A stretch of DNA of 64,000 bases from Caldatribacterium sp964426875 (GCA_964426875.1 CAYRSB010000001.1:229655-293654), one strand, 5' to 3'. Positions 33,350-42,027 are shown, counted from the first letter of the stretch. Notes: generated from the letters alone by a model not told the origin. Made by a program: numbers and translations.

Positions 33350-34583
33350 AGCTGTTGCCCAAAGGGCAAAAGAGGCTTCACCAAAGATTTCCCGCCTTTC
33401 TTCGGCAGAGAAGAACGCCTTCCTTCTTCGTCTCGCGGAAAATCTGATGGCCAAAAAAGATTTTGTTCTCGAGGCCAATGCTTATGACCTTGAAAGAGGC
33501 AGGAATTCTGGGATGAAGAAGGCGCTTCTCGACCGCCTGGAGCTCAACGAGAAACGGATAGAGGATATGGCTTCTGGCCTTCAATACGTCGCGAGTTTAC
33601 CCGACCCAGTAGGGGAAGTTATCGACGGAACCCGGAGACCCAATGGACTTTTGGTGACGAGAGTTCGTGTTCCTTTGGGGGTAGTGGCGGTGATTTATGA
33701 GGCTCGGCCTAATGTTACTGTTGATAGTGTAGGGCTGTGTCTTAAAGCGGGGAATGCCGTTGTACTTCGGGGCAGCAGCTCGGCCCTCTCCTCCAACCGG
33801 GCTCTTGTACAGGTAGTACACGAAACGCTTCGGGAATTTCACATTCCTGAGGGTTGTGTGGGACTTCTTGAGAGTGGGAGTCATGAGGATGTGAGGATTT
33901 TGCTCTCCCTCCGGGAATACATTGATGTGGCCATTCCTCGAGGTGGAGCCGACCTCATCCGTACCGTGGTGGAGAGTGCTCGTGTGCCTGTTATTGAGAC
34001 TGGCGTAGGAAACTGTCACGTGTATGTGGACGAGACTGCCAGCTTCGATATGGCAGAGAGGATTGTCATTAATGCCAAGACCCAGCGTCCCAGTGTGTGC
34101 AACGCCTGTGAGACTCTTTTGGTACACGAAAACATTGCCTCGGTATTCCTCCCTCGGATTGTCGAAGCACTGAGAGAAAAAGGCGTAGAGGTGCGAGGGT
34201 GTGAAAGAACGCGTCAGATTGTGGAGGATGTGGTGCCGGCTGAGGAGGCAGACTGGTACACCGAGTACCTTGACCTCATCATTGCCGTACGAGTCGTTCC
34301 AAGCCTTGAGGAGGCTATTCGCCACATCAACACCTATGGTTCCCATCACTCCGAGGCCATTGTGACTTCAGATTACCGGAGTGCTTTGAAGTTCCTCGAG
34401 GAGGTGGATTCGGCAGCAGTTTTTGTGAACGCTTCGACCCGCTTTACCGATGGCGGGGAATTTGGAATGGGGGCTGAAATCGGTATAAGTACCCAAAAAC
34501 TCCATGCCCGGGGACCCATGGGCTTGAGAGAACTTACCACCTGGAAATTTGTTGTGTACGGTTCGGGGCAGATACGAACTTAA
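33336..34583 (+). CDS. proA: Gamma-glutamyl phosphate reductase
   Basis: A 415-residue NADPH-dependent reductase making glutamate semialdehyde. The catalytic Cys is in QRPSVCNACETLL near 250; ANPNVTVD-like ARPNVTVDS and DRLELNEKRI are family typical; ASTRFTDGGEFGMGAEIG closes the core. RBS GGAGGGAAG precedes the ATG. Step two after proB; proC is not in the window. Confidence 0.95.
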   Translation: MEEVRAVAQRAKEASPKISRLSSAEKNAFLLRLAENLMAKKDFVLEANAYDLERGRNSGMKKALLDRLELNEKRIEDMASGLQYVASLPDPVGEVIDGTRRPNGLLVTRVRVPLGVVAVIYEARPNVTVDSVGLCLKAGNAVVLRGSSSALSSNRALVQVVHETLREFHIPEGCVGLLESGSHEDVRILLSLREYIDVAIPRGGADLIRTVVESARVPVIETGVGNCHVYVDETASFDMAERIVINAKTQRPSVCNACETLLVHENIASVFLPRIVEALREKGVEVRGCERTRQIVEDVVPAEEADWYTEYLDLIIAVRVVPSLEEAIRHINTYGSHHSEAIVTSDYRSALKFLEEVDSAAVFVNASTRFTDGGEFGMGAEIGISTQKLHARGPMGLRELTTWKFVVYGSGQIRT

Positions 34584-34599
34584 GGAAGGGTGAAAGCCT

Positions 34600-35187
34600 T
34601 TGCCGAGAAAGGGCATAATGGGAGGGACTTTTGATCCCATCCATTATGGTCATCTTGTGACTGCTGAGGAGGTACGGGATTACTTTGGTCTTGAAGAGGT
34701 AGTTTTTGTGCCCTCGGCGCGACCTCCTCATAAGATCGGCCAAAAAATAACCGATCCTGAGCACCGTTACCTCATGGTTGTCCTTGCCACTATAACTAAC
34801 CCTTATTTCAGTGTCTCCCGGGTAGAGATTGAACGTCCCGGCCCCTCCTACTCTGTCGACACCGTGCGATACTTTAGGTCTTTATGGGGAGAAAATACCG
34901 AGATTTACTTTATTACTGGAGCGGATGCCTTTGCTCAGATATCGACCTGGAACAATCCCCAGGAGCTCCTTCATCTGTGTACCTTTGTAGCTGCCTCACG
35001 TCCCGGTTATCGCTTGCAACCTGTTGAGGGACCTTTCTGGGATAGGGTAAAGACCATTGAGGTTTCGGCCTTGGCGATTTCCTCTTCGGAGATACGTCGG
35101 AGGGTGCGACGAGGGGAATCAATCAAATACCTTCTTCCAGAGGCGGTGGAGAATTATATCTACAAGAACGGGCTTTACCGAGATTGA
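34600..35187 (+). CDS. nadD: Nicotinate-nucleotide adenylyltransferase
   Basis: A 195-residue enzyme of NAD synthesis. The nucleotidyl-transfer motif GTFDPIHYGHL (HxGH) is near residue 10 and the ISSSEIRRRV motif near 158. The start is TTG at 34600 after AAGGAAGGGTG. Its stop is inside the beginning of yqeK. Confidence 0.94.
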   Translation: MPRKGIMGGTFDPIHYGHLVTAEEVRDYFGLEEVVFVPSARPPHKIGQKITDPEHRYLMVVLATITNPYFSVSRVEIERPGPSYSVDTVRYFRSLWGENTEIYFITGADAFAQISTWNNPQELLHLCTFVAASRPGYRLQPVEGPFWDRVKTIEVSALAISSSEIRRRVRRGESIKYLLPEAVENYIYKNGLYRD

Positions 35188-35755
35188 AGAGGTCACTCGT
35201 ATCCTAAAAGGATTGCTTTCATCCTCGAGGTTTTTACACTCTCTCAGAGTGGCAGAGGAAGCCGAGCGTCTGGCGGTGATTCACAAGGAGGACACGGTAC
35301 GGGCTTATCTTGCAGGGCTGGTACATGATTGTGCTCGAGACCTTCCCGAGGGAGTCCTTCTTGAGCTTGTTCCGCCTTACCTTAGGGAAGAAGTTCAGGG
35401 CATTCCAGAAATTTTGCACGCCTTTGCCGCTCCCCGTCTCCTGGAGGAAAGGTTTGGCCTCCACGATTTCAAGGTGCTTCGGGCAGTCCGCTGGCACGCC
35501 ACTGGTTGCGAGTACATGTCGTCTCTGGAGAAGATTGTCTTTGTGGCCGACATCACTGAGCCTGGCCGTGATTTCCCTTGGGCTGCAAGGATTCGAGAAA
35601 CGACTGCTTTTGACCTTGGCCTTGGGTATGTCCTTGCTTTACGAGCCAAAATGGAGTATCTTCTCCAAGCGTATGGAGTCATATACATAGAAAGTGTTCG
35701 TTCCTGGAACAGGGAGATTGAGATTCTGCGAAGAGAGAGGAAAAACACACCATGA
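35183..35755 (+). CDS. yqeK: YqeK-like HD-domain hydrolase, start codon unclear
   Basis: A HD protein of the YqeK family, which symmetrically cleaves Ap4A. Metal ligands: H in LHSLRVAEEA, HD in LVHDCARDL, H in EILHAFAAP and H in VRWHATG. The conserved N-terminus (IEEVTRILKGLLSSSRFLHSLRV) opens at an ATT that overlaps the nadD stop (ATTGA). No ATG, GTG or TTG occurs in frame between 35057 and 35213: the TTG at 35057 would add 42 unrelated residues, and the one at 35213 has no usable ribosome site and cuts the first helix. I annotate from the ATT with low certainty of start. The nadD-yqeK order is typical. Confidence 0.78.
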   Translation: MEEVTRILKGLLSSSRFLHSLRVAEEAERLAVIHKEDTVRAYLAGLVHDCARDLPEGVLLELVPPYLREEVQGIPEILHAFAAPRLLEERFGLHDFKVLRAVRWHATGCEYMSSLEKIVFVADITEPGRDFPWAARIRETTAFDLGLGYVLALRAKMEYLLQAYGVIYIESVRSWNREIEILRRERKNTP

Positions 35756-36675
35756 AGCAAGGTGCGAAAGCTTTTTACCTTATCCTCGGTTTTCTCATTG
35801 GTTGCGGTATTCTCTTTATTTTGTTTCTTCTTGGTTTTGAAGCGCCCTTCCGGTGGACTGTGGTGAAAAAAGTCATGGGTTATGTGGCTCCTGAAAACAC
35901 TTGCATTCTCGTGGTGGGACAGGACAACATTCAACCCTTGCGAAGTGACACCATTATCTTGGTTTGCGTGAACACAAAAGTCAACGAGATACTCCTTTTC
36001 TCCATACCTCGTGACTCACGGATGCTTATCCCGGGGATGGGTTACGACAAAGTGAATCACGCCTATGCCAAGGGAGGAATTTCTCTTCTCTCTGAGGCCT
36101 TGGAAAAGAGCCTGGGTACCGAGATTTCCTATTTTGTGGAGGTCAACTACAAAGCCTTTGAAAAGGTAGTGGATGCCTTGGGAGGAGTAGAAGTTGAAGT
36201 GGAAAAGCCTATGTACTACGTGGATAAAGCCCAAGGTCTTTACATCAACTTAAGACCTGGAAAGCAGATTCTCAATGGAGAGAAAGCCTTGCAGTATGTC
36301 CGTTTTCGTTACGACCCCATGGGAGACATAGGGAGAATTAAAAGACAGCAGGCCTTTCTTCAGACGGTTTTAAAGAAGTTCGAGGACCCCTCACTCCTTG
36401 CCAATCTTCCCGCTCTTTTTGAGAGTCTTAAGGAAGCACTCAAGACCAACATCCCCCTTGAGAAGGTCCTCCAGCTTGCTCTGTGGTTCAAAGGTCTTGA
36501 GGAAAAAACTGTGCACATGGATATGTTACCGGGGGAGCCCGTCTATTTGAACGGAATGAACTTCTGGCAGCCTCAGCTTGAGGTCGCCTCAGAAAGGCTT
36601 CACGAATTTCTTAATAAGGAGAGAAAAGAGGGTGAGGGTGAAAGAGAAACTCAAAAAACTCAAGGAAGCAATTGA
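35752..36675 (+). CDS. LytR-CpsA-Psr (LCP) family glycopolymer transferase
   Basis: A 307-residue membrane-anchored protein. One N-terminal helix (FYLILGFLIGCGILFILFLLGF), then the LCP domain: SDTIILVCVN, SIPRDSRMLIPG, KVNHAYAKGG and YVRFRYDPMGDIGRIKRQQ. Arg and Asp residues that bind the polyprenyl-phosphate are in place. LCP proteins attach anionic or other glycopolymers to the wall. Starts in an ATGA overlap with yqeK; the last 44 bases overlap rsfS. Confidence 0.9.
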   Translation: MKQGAKAFYLILGFLIGCGILFILFLLGFEAPFRWTVVKKVMGYVAPENTCILVVGQDNIQPLRSDTIILVCVNTKVNEILLFSIPRDSRMLIPGMGYDKVNHAYAKGGISLLSEALEKSLGTEISYFVEVNYKAFEKVVDALGGVEVEVEKPMYYVDKAQGLYINLRPGKQILNGEKALQYVRFRYDPMGDIGRIKRQQAFLQTVLKKFEDPSLLANLPALFESLKEALKTNIPLEKVLQLALWFKGLEEKTVHMDMLPGEPVYLNGMNFWQPQLEVASERLHEFLNKERKEGEGERETQKTQGSN

Positions 36676-37006
36676 GCGTAAAAAAGCCTTTGACGTCACG
36701 ATTTTGGATCTCAGGGGGCTTTTCCCCTTTTCGGATTACTGGGTCCTCTGTAGTGGTTCATCCCTGACTCAGACCAAGGCGGTAGCGGAGGAGATTCTGG
36801 AGCAGATGGAAGAGGAAGGGATACATCCACTTCACCTGGAAGGGGAGGACAGCGGAGAGTGGATTCTCATCGACTATGGAGAGGTCATTGTCCACGTGTT
36901 TCGCCAGGAGGAACGAGAATTTTATAAACTTGAGAAACTCTGGCAGAGGGCTCGTGTAGTGTACTCGGAGCGGGATGGGCTTAACCTTCTCCATGAAGTT
37001 GGTTGA
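36632..37006 (+). CDS. rsfS: Ribosomal silencing factor RsfS
   Basis: A 124-residue Iojap-family protein that binds L14 and blocks subunit joining in stationary phase. Motifs: FDVTILDLRGLFPFSDYWVLCSG (by pattern), GEDSGEWILIDYGEVIVHVF and FYKLEKLW. GTG at 36632 is preceded by AAGGAG; GTG 36638 also possible. It lies within the end of the LCP gene. The nadD-yqeK-lcp-rsfS order is common in Firmicutes. Confidence 0.93.
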   Translation: MRVKEKLKKLKEAIERKKAFDVTILDLRGLFPFSDYWVLCSGSSLTQTKAVAEEILEQMEEEGIHPLHLEGEDSGEWILIDYGEVIVHVFRQEEREFYKLEKLWQRARVVYSERDGLNLLHEVG

Positions 37007-37031
37007 CTTTGTTTTCAAGGTATGTTACCTT
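37003..37031 (+). promoter_or_regulatory. Weak candidate promoter before metK
   Basis: TTGACT (37003-37008), 17 bases, then TACCTT (37026-37031), overlapping the end of rsfS. The -10 is poor. No SAM riboswitch fold is apparent in the 86-base gap. Confidence 0.35.
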
Positions 37032-37092
37032 AAACCTTTGATTTTGCCAAAATAGGGCGATGGTGGTGGAGGGTACAAAAGGGGGTAGCGCG

Positions 37093-38286
37093 ATGGCAAA
37101 AAAATACCAAGTCACTTCTGAATCCGTCACCGAAGGCCATCCCGACAAAATTGCCGATCAGATTTCAGATGCCATTCTTGATGCGATTCTCGCTGAAGAC
37201 CCTTACGGGAGGGTGGCAGTAGAAACCCTTGTGGCCACAGGTCTTGTGCTTGTTGCTGGCCAGGTGAGTACGACCTCTTATGTCGATATTCCTCGGATTG
37301 CCCGTAACACCATCCGGGACATCGGTTATACCCGGGCCAAGTACGGCTTTGACTTTGAAACCTGTGCGGTGCTCACAGCTATCGATGAACAATCGCCTGA
37401 TATAGCCTTAGGCGTGAACCGTTCTCTCGAAGTGAAAATGGGGGAAGAAGTGGAAGACGAGGATCTCTCCTTAGGGGCTGGAGATCAGGGAATGATGTAT
37501 GGATATGCCTGCAATGAAACCTCCGAGCTCATGCCCTTCTCTATTGCTATGGCTCATGCTCTGGCCTTCCGTCTTGCTGAAGTCCGAAAGAAGGGCGTTC
37601 TTCCCTACCTTCGCCCTGATGGAAAAACTCAGGTTACGGTGGACTATGAAAATGGAAGACCGATGCGAATCGATACCATCATCGTCTCTGCTCAACATCA
37701 TCCAGACATTTCTCTTGACACCTTGAGAGAAGACGTCATAGAGCAGGTCATAAAACCAATCGTTCCCCATGAATTTCTGGATAGTCGTACCCGTATTCTC
37801 GTGAACCCTACAGGGAGGTTTGTCATAGGCGGCCCTCAAGGGGATACCGGTCTTACGGGGAGAAAAATCATTGTAGACACCTATGGGGGCGTGGGGAAGC
37901 ACGGTGGAGGGTGTTTTTCAGGGAAAGATCCTACAAAGGTCGATCGCTCGGGAAGTTACGCCGCCCGGTATGTGGCAAAGAACATTGTGGCTGCAGGCCT
38001 GGCGGATAAGTGTGAATTCCAAGTGGCCTACGCCATTGGAGTTGCTCGACCTGTTTCTATGGCGGTAGATACTTTTGGAACCGGGAAGGTTTCCGATGAG
38101 AAGATTCTTGAGGTTGTCAAAGAAGCCTTTGATCTTCGTCCCGGAGCAATCATTAAAAACCTGAGGCTTCGGCGACCGATTTACAAAAAGACTGCTGCTT
38201 ACGGTCATTTTGGAAGGAATGATCCAGATTTCAGTTGGGAAAAGACCGACAAGGCCGAAGTCCTGAGAGAATTAGCCGGATTGTGA
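37093..38286 (+). CDS. metK: S-adenosylmethionine synthetase
   Basis: A 397-residue MetK making SAM from methionine and ATP. Signatures: GHPDKIADQISDAILD, GAGDQGMMYGYA, and HGGGCFSGKDPTKVDRS, where Cys replaces the usual Ala. The start ATG 37093 is chosen over GTG/ATG codons upstream as it matches the family (MAKKYQVTSESVTEG). The ribosome site is a G-run. Next to ahcY it forms half of the SAM cycle. Confidence 0.96.
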   Translation: MAKKYQVTSESVTEGHPDKIADQISDAILDAILAEDPYGRVAVETLVATGLVLVAGQVSTTSYVDIPRIARNTIRDIGYTRAKYGFDFETCAVLTAIDEQSPDIALGVNRSLEVKMGEEVEDEDLSLGAGDQGMMYGYACNETSELMPFSIAMAHALAFRLAEVRKKGVLPYLRPDGKTQVTVDYENGRPMRIDTIIVSAQHHPDISLDTLREDVIEQVIKPIVPHEFLDSRTRILVNPTGRFVIGGPQGDTGLTGRKIIVDTYGGVGKHGGGCFSGKDPTKVDRSGSYAARYVAKNIVAAGLADKCEFQVAYAIGVARPVSMAVDTFGTGKVSDEKILEVVKEAFDLRPGAIIKNLRLRRPIYKKTAAYGHFGRNDPDFSWEKTDKAEVLRELAGL

Positions 38287-38300
38287 GAAAGGAGAAATTC

Positions 38301-39557
38301 ATGAACTATCATGTAAAGGACGTCAACCTTGCTCCCTTAGGCAGGCAAAAGATTGAATGGGCTAGGAGAGAAATGCCGGTTCTTGGGGAAGTCGCCTCTC
38401 GGTGGCGTAGCATAAGACCCCTTGAGGGTGTTCGAGTGGCTGCTTGTCTTCACGTGACGGCAGAAACTGCTGTTTTAGCCTTGACCCTTCAAGAGGGAGG
38501 GGCAAAGGTGTTTCTCTGTGCTTCAAACCCCTTGAGTACTCAAGATGACGTAGCAGCCTCCCTTGCGGAGGATTTTGGAATTTCTGTTTTTGCCATTCGT
38601 GGTGAGGACAAGGACACTTACTATGGGCATATCGAGCATGTCTTGTCCTTGAGGCCTCACATAACCATGGACGATGGGGCAGACCTCATTTCCACTGCCC
38701 ACAAAAAGGGTGGGGAGACGCTTGCAGGAATCAAAGGTGGTACTGAGGAAACCACTACAGGGGTCATTCGCCTTCGAAGCCTTGCCCAAAGTGGGGGCCT
38801 GGCTTACCCAGTCATCGCGGTGAACGATGCAGACACAAAGCACATGTTTGACAATCGCTATGGAACGGGGCAGAGCACCGTTGAGGGAATCCTGAGAGCC
38901 ACCCACGTTCTCCTTGCTGGAAAGAGATTTGTGGTGGTGGGATACGGATGGTGTGGTAGGGGGATTGCTCTTCGGGCCAGAGGTATGGGGGCAAGGGTTG
39001 CCGTAGTGGAGGTCCGTCCGGTGCGAGCCCTTGAAGCCCTTATGGACGGCAACGAAGTGATGTCGATGAGCGAGGCGGCGATCTGGGGTGAGATATTCGT
39101 AACTGCTACTGGTAACGTGGCAGTTATTCGGAGGGAGCATTTTCTCATGATGAAAGACGGGGCTATTTTAGCCAATGCCGGTCATTTCAATGTAGAGATT
39201 GATATTCCCGCCCTTGAAGAGCTCAGCACGCACAAGAGAATAGTACGACCTCTTGTGGAAGAGTATGTCCTTCAAAACGGCAAGAGGCTCTACCTTCTTG
39301 GAGAGGGAAGACTGGTGAACCTGGCCTGTGCTGAAGGACATCCCTCCTCAGTCATGGATATGAGCTTTGCCAATCAGGCTCTGTCAGTGGAATACTTAAC
39401 GAAGAACTCAACCCATCTTTCGCGAGATGTCCATAGGGTGCCCCAAGAGATTGACGAGGAGGTAGCTCGTCTGAAACTCCTTTCTCTGGGGGTGAAAATT
39501 GAGGAAATGACCCCTCGTCAGAAGGAATACTTGGCTTCTTGGCAAGAGGGGACGTGA
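38301..39557 (+). CDS. ahcY: Adenosylhomocysteinase
   Basis: A 418-residue NAD-dependent enzyme splitting S-adenosylhomocysteine to homocysteine and adenosine. Conserved parts: FLCASNPLSTQDDVAASL, GKRFVVVGYGWCGRGIA (NAD site) and LLGEGRLVNLACAEGHPSSVMD. It is of the short form lacking the roughly 40-residue insert of many mesophilic enzymes, as in thermophiles and archaea. The ATG at 38301 follows AAAGGAG. Translated just after metK (14-base gap), so SAM making and SAH removal are co-produced. Confidence 0.96.
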   Translation: MNYHVKDVNLAPLGRQKIEWARREMPVLGEVASRWRSIRPLEGVRVAACLHVTAETAVLALTLQEGGAKVFLCASNPLSTQDDVAASLAEDFGISVFAIRGEDKDTYYGHIEHVLSLRPHITMDDGADLISTAHKKGGETLAGIKGGTEETTTGVIRLRSLAQSGGLAYPVIAVNDADTKHMFDNRYGTGQSTVEGILRATHVLLAGKRFVVVGYGWCGRGIALRARGMGARVAVVEVRPVRALEALMDGNEVMSMSEAAIWGEIFVTATGNVAVIRREHFLMMKDGAILANAGHFNVEIDIPALEELSTHKRIVRPLVEEYVLQNGKRLYLLGEGRLVNLACAEGHPSSVMDMSFANQALSVEYLTKNSTHLSRDVHRVPQEIDEEVARLKLLSLGVKIEEMTPRQKEYLASWQEGT

Positions 39558-39568
39558 AACATATCCCT

Positions 39569-39606
39569 GCCTCATCCGACGGATGAGGCCGAAGAGTCCG
39601 AAGGGA
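39569..39606 (+). promoter_or_regulatory. Structured leader before rpsF, possible S6:S18 site
   Basis: GCCTCATCCG (39569-39578) and CGGATGAGGC (39580-39589) are perfect complements around one base, in practice a hairpin with a short loop, followed by CCGAAGAGTCCGAAGG just before the rpsF ribosome site (GGGAGGTA). S6 and S18 bind a CCG-containing element in the rpsF leader of many bacteria and repress their operon. The place and CCG triplets fit; I cannot verify the fold. Confidence 0.4.
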
Positions 39607-39617
39607 GGTACAATATC

Positions 39618-40007
39618 ATGCAGGAGTACGAGCTGGGGATTGTTATTCGACCAACGCTTGCTGAGGAAGGTGTGCAGAATGTGGTGGAAAGGCTCAAAAA
39701 TGTCATTGTGGGACAGGGTGGAACGGTGGAAAAGGTGGACCTTTGGGGTAAGCGGAGGCTGGCCTATCCCATTGAGAAACACACCGAGGGTTACTATGTT
39801 TTCCTCCGTTTTGTCCTCCCCCCGAAGAATGTAGCCGAGGTTTCCCGGGTAGCCCGTTACACCGAGGATATTCTTCGCCACATTTTAGTCAAAGAGGAGA
39901 AAAAGCGCGCCGTAAAGGAGGAGGCGCCTGCTTCAAAACACGGAACGGGTGGTGCTGGGGCCCTGGAACTCGAAGTGAACGAGGATGTATCGACCCAGCC
40001 TGAATAA
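39618..40007 (+). CDS. rpsF: 30S ribosomal protein S6
   Basis: A 129-residue S6 (YELGIVIRPTL, WGKRRLAYPIEKHTEGYYV, RYTEDILRHILVK) with a 35-residue acidic C-terminal tail. AGGGAGGTA precedes the ATG. The last 23 bases overlap ssb. First gene of rpsF-ssb-rpsR-DUF2232-rplI-dnaB. Confidence 0.95.
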   Translation: MQEYELGIVIRPTLAEEGVQNVVERLKNVIVGQGGTVEKVDLWGKRRLAYPIEKHTEGYYVFLRFVLPPKNVAEVSRVARYTEDILRHILVKEEKKRAVKEEAPASKHGTGGAGALELEVNEDVSTQPE

Positions 40008-40350
40008 GGTTTTCCTCATCGGTTTTCTTACCCAAAGCCCGGTCGTGCGGTATGTTCCCAATGGCCTACCGGTGGTGAACTTTCCCTTGGCTGTTTCCCG
40101 GGGCACAGGGGAGGATAATCGGGAGTATTTTGATTATCTTTCTATTGTAGCCTGGAGGGACCTGGCCCTCTACTGTGGGGAAAATCTCAAAAGAGGTGAC
40201 TGGGTCTTTGTAGAGGGAAGAGTCCAGGTACGTATGTTTGAGGACGCAGGTGGTCAAAAGCGCAAGGCTTATGAAATCGTTGCCTATGAGGTGAAGCGTC
40301 TGACCGGATGTTCTCCGGTCACAGAGGAGAAGAATCTTGAGTTGTCTTGA
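39985..40350 (+). CDS. ssb: Single-stranded DNA-binding protein, short form
   Basis: A 121-residue OB-fold protein (LNKVFLIGFLTQSPVVRYVPNG, FDYLSIVAWRDLALYCGENLKRGDWVFVEGRVQVR by pattern). It sits where ssb lies in Firmicutes. It is shorter than usual and lacks the acidic DDDIPF-like tip that recruits partner proteins; it ends KNLELS. It may be a reduced SSB or work beside a second SSB. The GAGG ahead of the ATG is very close, so initiation probably depends on rpsF translation. Confidence 0.88.
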   Translation: MYRPSLNKVFLIGFLTQSPVVRYVPNGLPVVNFPLAVSRGTGEDNREYFDYLSIVAWRDLALYCGENLKRGDWVFVEGRVQVRMFEDAGGQKRKAYEIVAYEVKRLTGCSPVTEEKNLELS

Positions 40351-40365
40351 GAGGAGGTCTCTTGT

Positions 40366-40617
40366 ATGGCAGTCGAACGGGAGGATAGAATTGCGAAGAG
40401 GAAATTCTTCCGAAAAAAGAGGAAAGTATGTATTTTCTGTTTGGGGAAAGCCTACATTGACTACAAAAATGTGGATTGTCTTCAGAAGTTTCTGAGTGAG
40501 CGGGGGAAGATTGTTCCTCGCCGCATTAGCGGAAACTGTGCCAAACACCAGAGGAGGCTTGCCCAAGCTATTAAGAGAGCGCGCGAGATGGCCCTTTTGC
40601 CGTACGTTGTTGAATAG
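40366..40617 (+). CDS. rpsR: 30S ribosomal protein S18, zinc-binding type
   Basis: An 83-residue S18. It carries cysteines at CIFC, VDC and GNC (C+ type), so it should bind zinc, unlike the Cys-free copies found under zinc-uptake control. RRISGNCAKHQRRLAQAIKRAREMALLPYV is the family signature by pattern. RBS GAGGAGG (40351-40357) precedes the ATG. Confidence 0.96.
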   Translation: MAVEREDRIAKRKFFRKKRKVCIFCLGKAYIDYKNVDCLQKFLSERGKIVPRRISGNCAKHQRRLAQAIKRAREMALLPYVVE

Positions 40618-40628
40618 AGAGCATTTCT

Positions 40629-41534
40629 ATGAGGAGTGTCCGGCCAACTGTCGAGGGCGCCTTTTTGGCAGCCTTGACGGTTCTTTTGTACCTCGCCTCG
40701 GTGTATATCCCTGTTTTGGGAATTTTTGTGAGTTTTTTGTGTCCTTTACCGGTCATGTTCCTTGTCATCCGATGGGATGTGCAGAGGGGGATATTGGCTG
40801 CTTGCGTGGCCAGTATCCTTGTTTTGATTCTTGCTGGACCCATGCAGGCTCTGACCTGTCTTGTGGGGTTTACTCTGCTTGGCGTCGTCATGGGAGTGAC
40901 GATACGAAAGGAATACAACCTCTTTGAGGTCATTGCCTTGAATACCGGGGTGTCTCTGCTCTCGAAGCTTGTGCTTCTTGGAATAGCTCTCCTCGTGATA
41001 GGACAAAATCCCCTCACCGAGAGCTTTGCTCTTCTTGAGGAGACCATCAAAAAGACTCCTTGGATTACGGCAAATCTCCCCAATTCCCAAGAGCTGGTGG
41101 GGTATTTGAGGCTTATCATACCGGCTGTTCTTGTTGTGGCATCGCTTTTTGACACAACATGCAATTTCCTCTTAGGGAGGTGGGTGGGGAAGAAAATCGG
41201 TCTCTCCTTTCCCGACATCCCACCTTTTTCCGCTTTCACTCTACCCAAATCTGTTTTCTGGGTTTTCGTTTTGGGGTGGATACTCATACTTTTTGGGGGC
41301 TCCTCGGCCTTAGGGAGAATAGGAATGAATGTACAGATGGTGACTCAGTTTCTCTTTCTCTTGCAGGGGCTTTCTCTGGTATACTATTTTTTGGGGAAGT
41401 ATATCCACTCGAAACCTGTTCGGGTGGGCATATTTCTTTTTCTCCTTTTCCAACCGTTCTTTTCTTTTCTCCTGAGCTGGTTGGGGGTGTTTGACGTCTT
41501 CTTGGATTTTCGAAAACTGACTCTGAAGCGATGA
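40629..41534 (+). CDS. DUF2232 (YybS-like) membrane protein
   Basis: A 301-residue integral membrane protein with about eight hydrophobic segments. Its place between rpsR and rplI is that of yybS in Bacillus and relatives, and its size agrees. No catalytic motif is visible; the function is unknown. Weak ribosome site. Overlaps the in-frame region upstream of rplI. Confidence 0.75.
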   Translation: MRSVRPTVEGAFLAALTVLLYLASVYIPVLGIFVSFLCPLPVMFLVIRWDVQRGILAACVASILVLILAGPMQALTCLVGFTLLGVVMGVTIRKEYNLFEVIALNTGVSLLSKLVLLGIALLVIGQNPLTESFALLEETIKKTPWITANLPNSQELVGYLRLIIPAVLVVASLFDTTCNFLLGRWVGKKIGLSFPDIPPFSAFTLPKSVFWVFVLGWILILFGGSSALGRIGMNVQMVTQFLFLLQGLSLVYYFLGKYIHSKPVRVGIFLFLLFQPFFSFLLSWLGVFDVFLDFRKLTLKR

Positions 41535-41548
41535 AGGAGGTTTTGAGG

Positions 41549-42025
41549 GTGAAGGTTATTCTCCTGAAAGACGTGGAAAATCTGGGGAAAGAAGGCGATG
41601 TAGTCGAGGTTCGACGGGGATATGCCCGTAACTTCCTCTTTCCAAGGAAACTGGCTGTTGAGGCCACTTCGGGAAATATTTCGCAGATTGAAGCTCTTCG
41701 CCGCCGAAGGGCTATGAGAGAGGAGAAGGAACTTGAGGAAGCTAAGACTCTCAACATGCGCCTTGACGGCCTGGTGCTTGAGTTTTCCAAGAGAGCCGGT
41801 GAAACGGGTAAACTCTACGGTTCTCTTACCTCAAAGGAAATTGCAGAGAGAATCTCGAAGGAACTGGAGAGGGAATTTGACAAAAAGTATATAGAACTTG
41901 AAGAACCCATAAAGGACATCGGAGAGCACAGGGTGAAGGTCAACCTGGGGCGAGGAGTAGTAGCCACAATCGTGGTGAAGATTTTCCCTGAGGAGGCAAA
42001 GGAAAAAGAGGTGAAGGAGTCCTGA
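41549..42025 (+). CDS. rplI: 50S ribosomal protein L9
   Basis: A 158-residue L9. GTG at 41549 (KVILLKDVENLGKEGDVVEV) matches the family start and follows AAGGAGG at 41533-41541; the upstream ATG is the ribosome-site region. The N-terminal domain (GYARNFLFPRKLAVEAT), connecting helix and C-terminal domain (GKLYGSLTSKEIAE) are complete. The stop TGA at 42023 leads directly into dnaB. Confidence 0.95.
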   Translation: MKVILLKDVENLGKEGDVVEVRRGYARNFLFPRKLAVEATSGNISQIEALRRRRAMREEKELEEAKTLNMRLDGLVLEFSKRAGETGKLYGSLTSKEIAERISKELEREFDKKYIELEEPIKDIGEHRVKVNLGRGVVATIVVKIFPEEAKEKEVKES

Positions 42026-42027
42026 GC

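Noticed and set aside
37007..37092. SAM riboswitch before metK
   Set aside because: The 86-base gap is too short and shows no paired arms typical of SAM-I, SAM-II or SAM-III elements.
39569..39606. Hammerhead ribozyme resemblance (GGATGAGGCCGAAGAGTC)
   Set aside because: The core would need CTGATGA and a pairing stem II before GAA; here CGGATGA breaks the core and the stem II arms do not pair.
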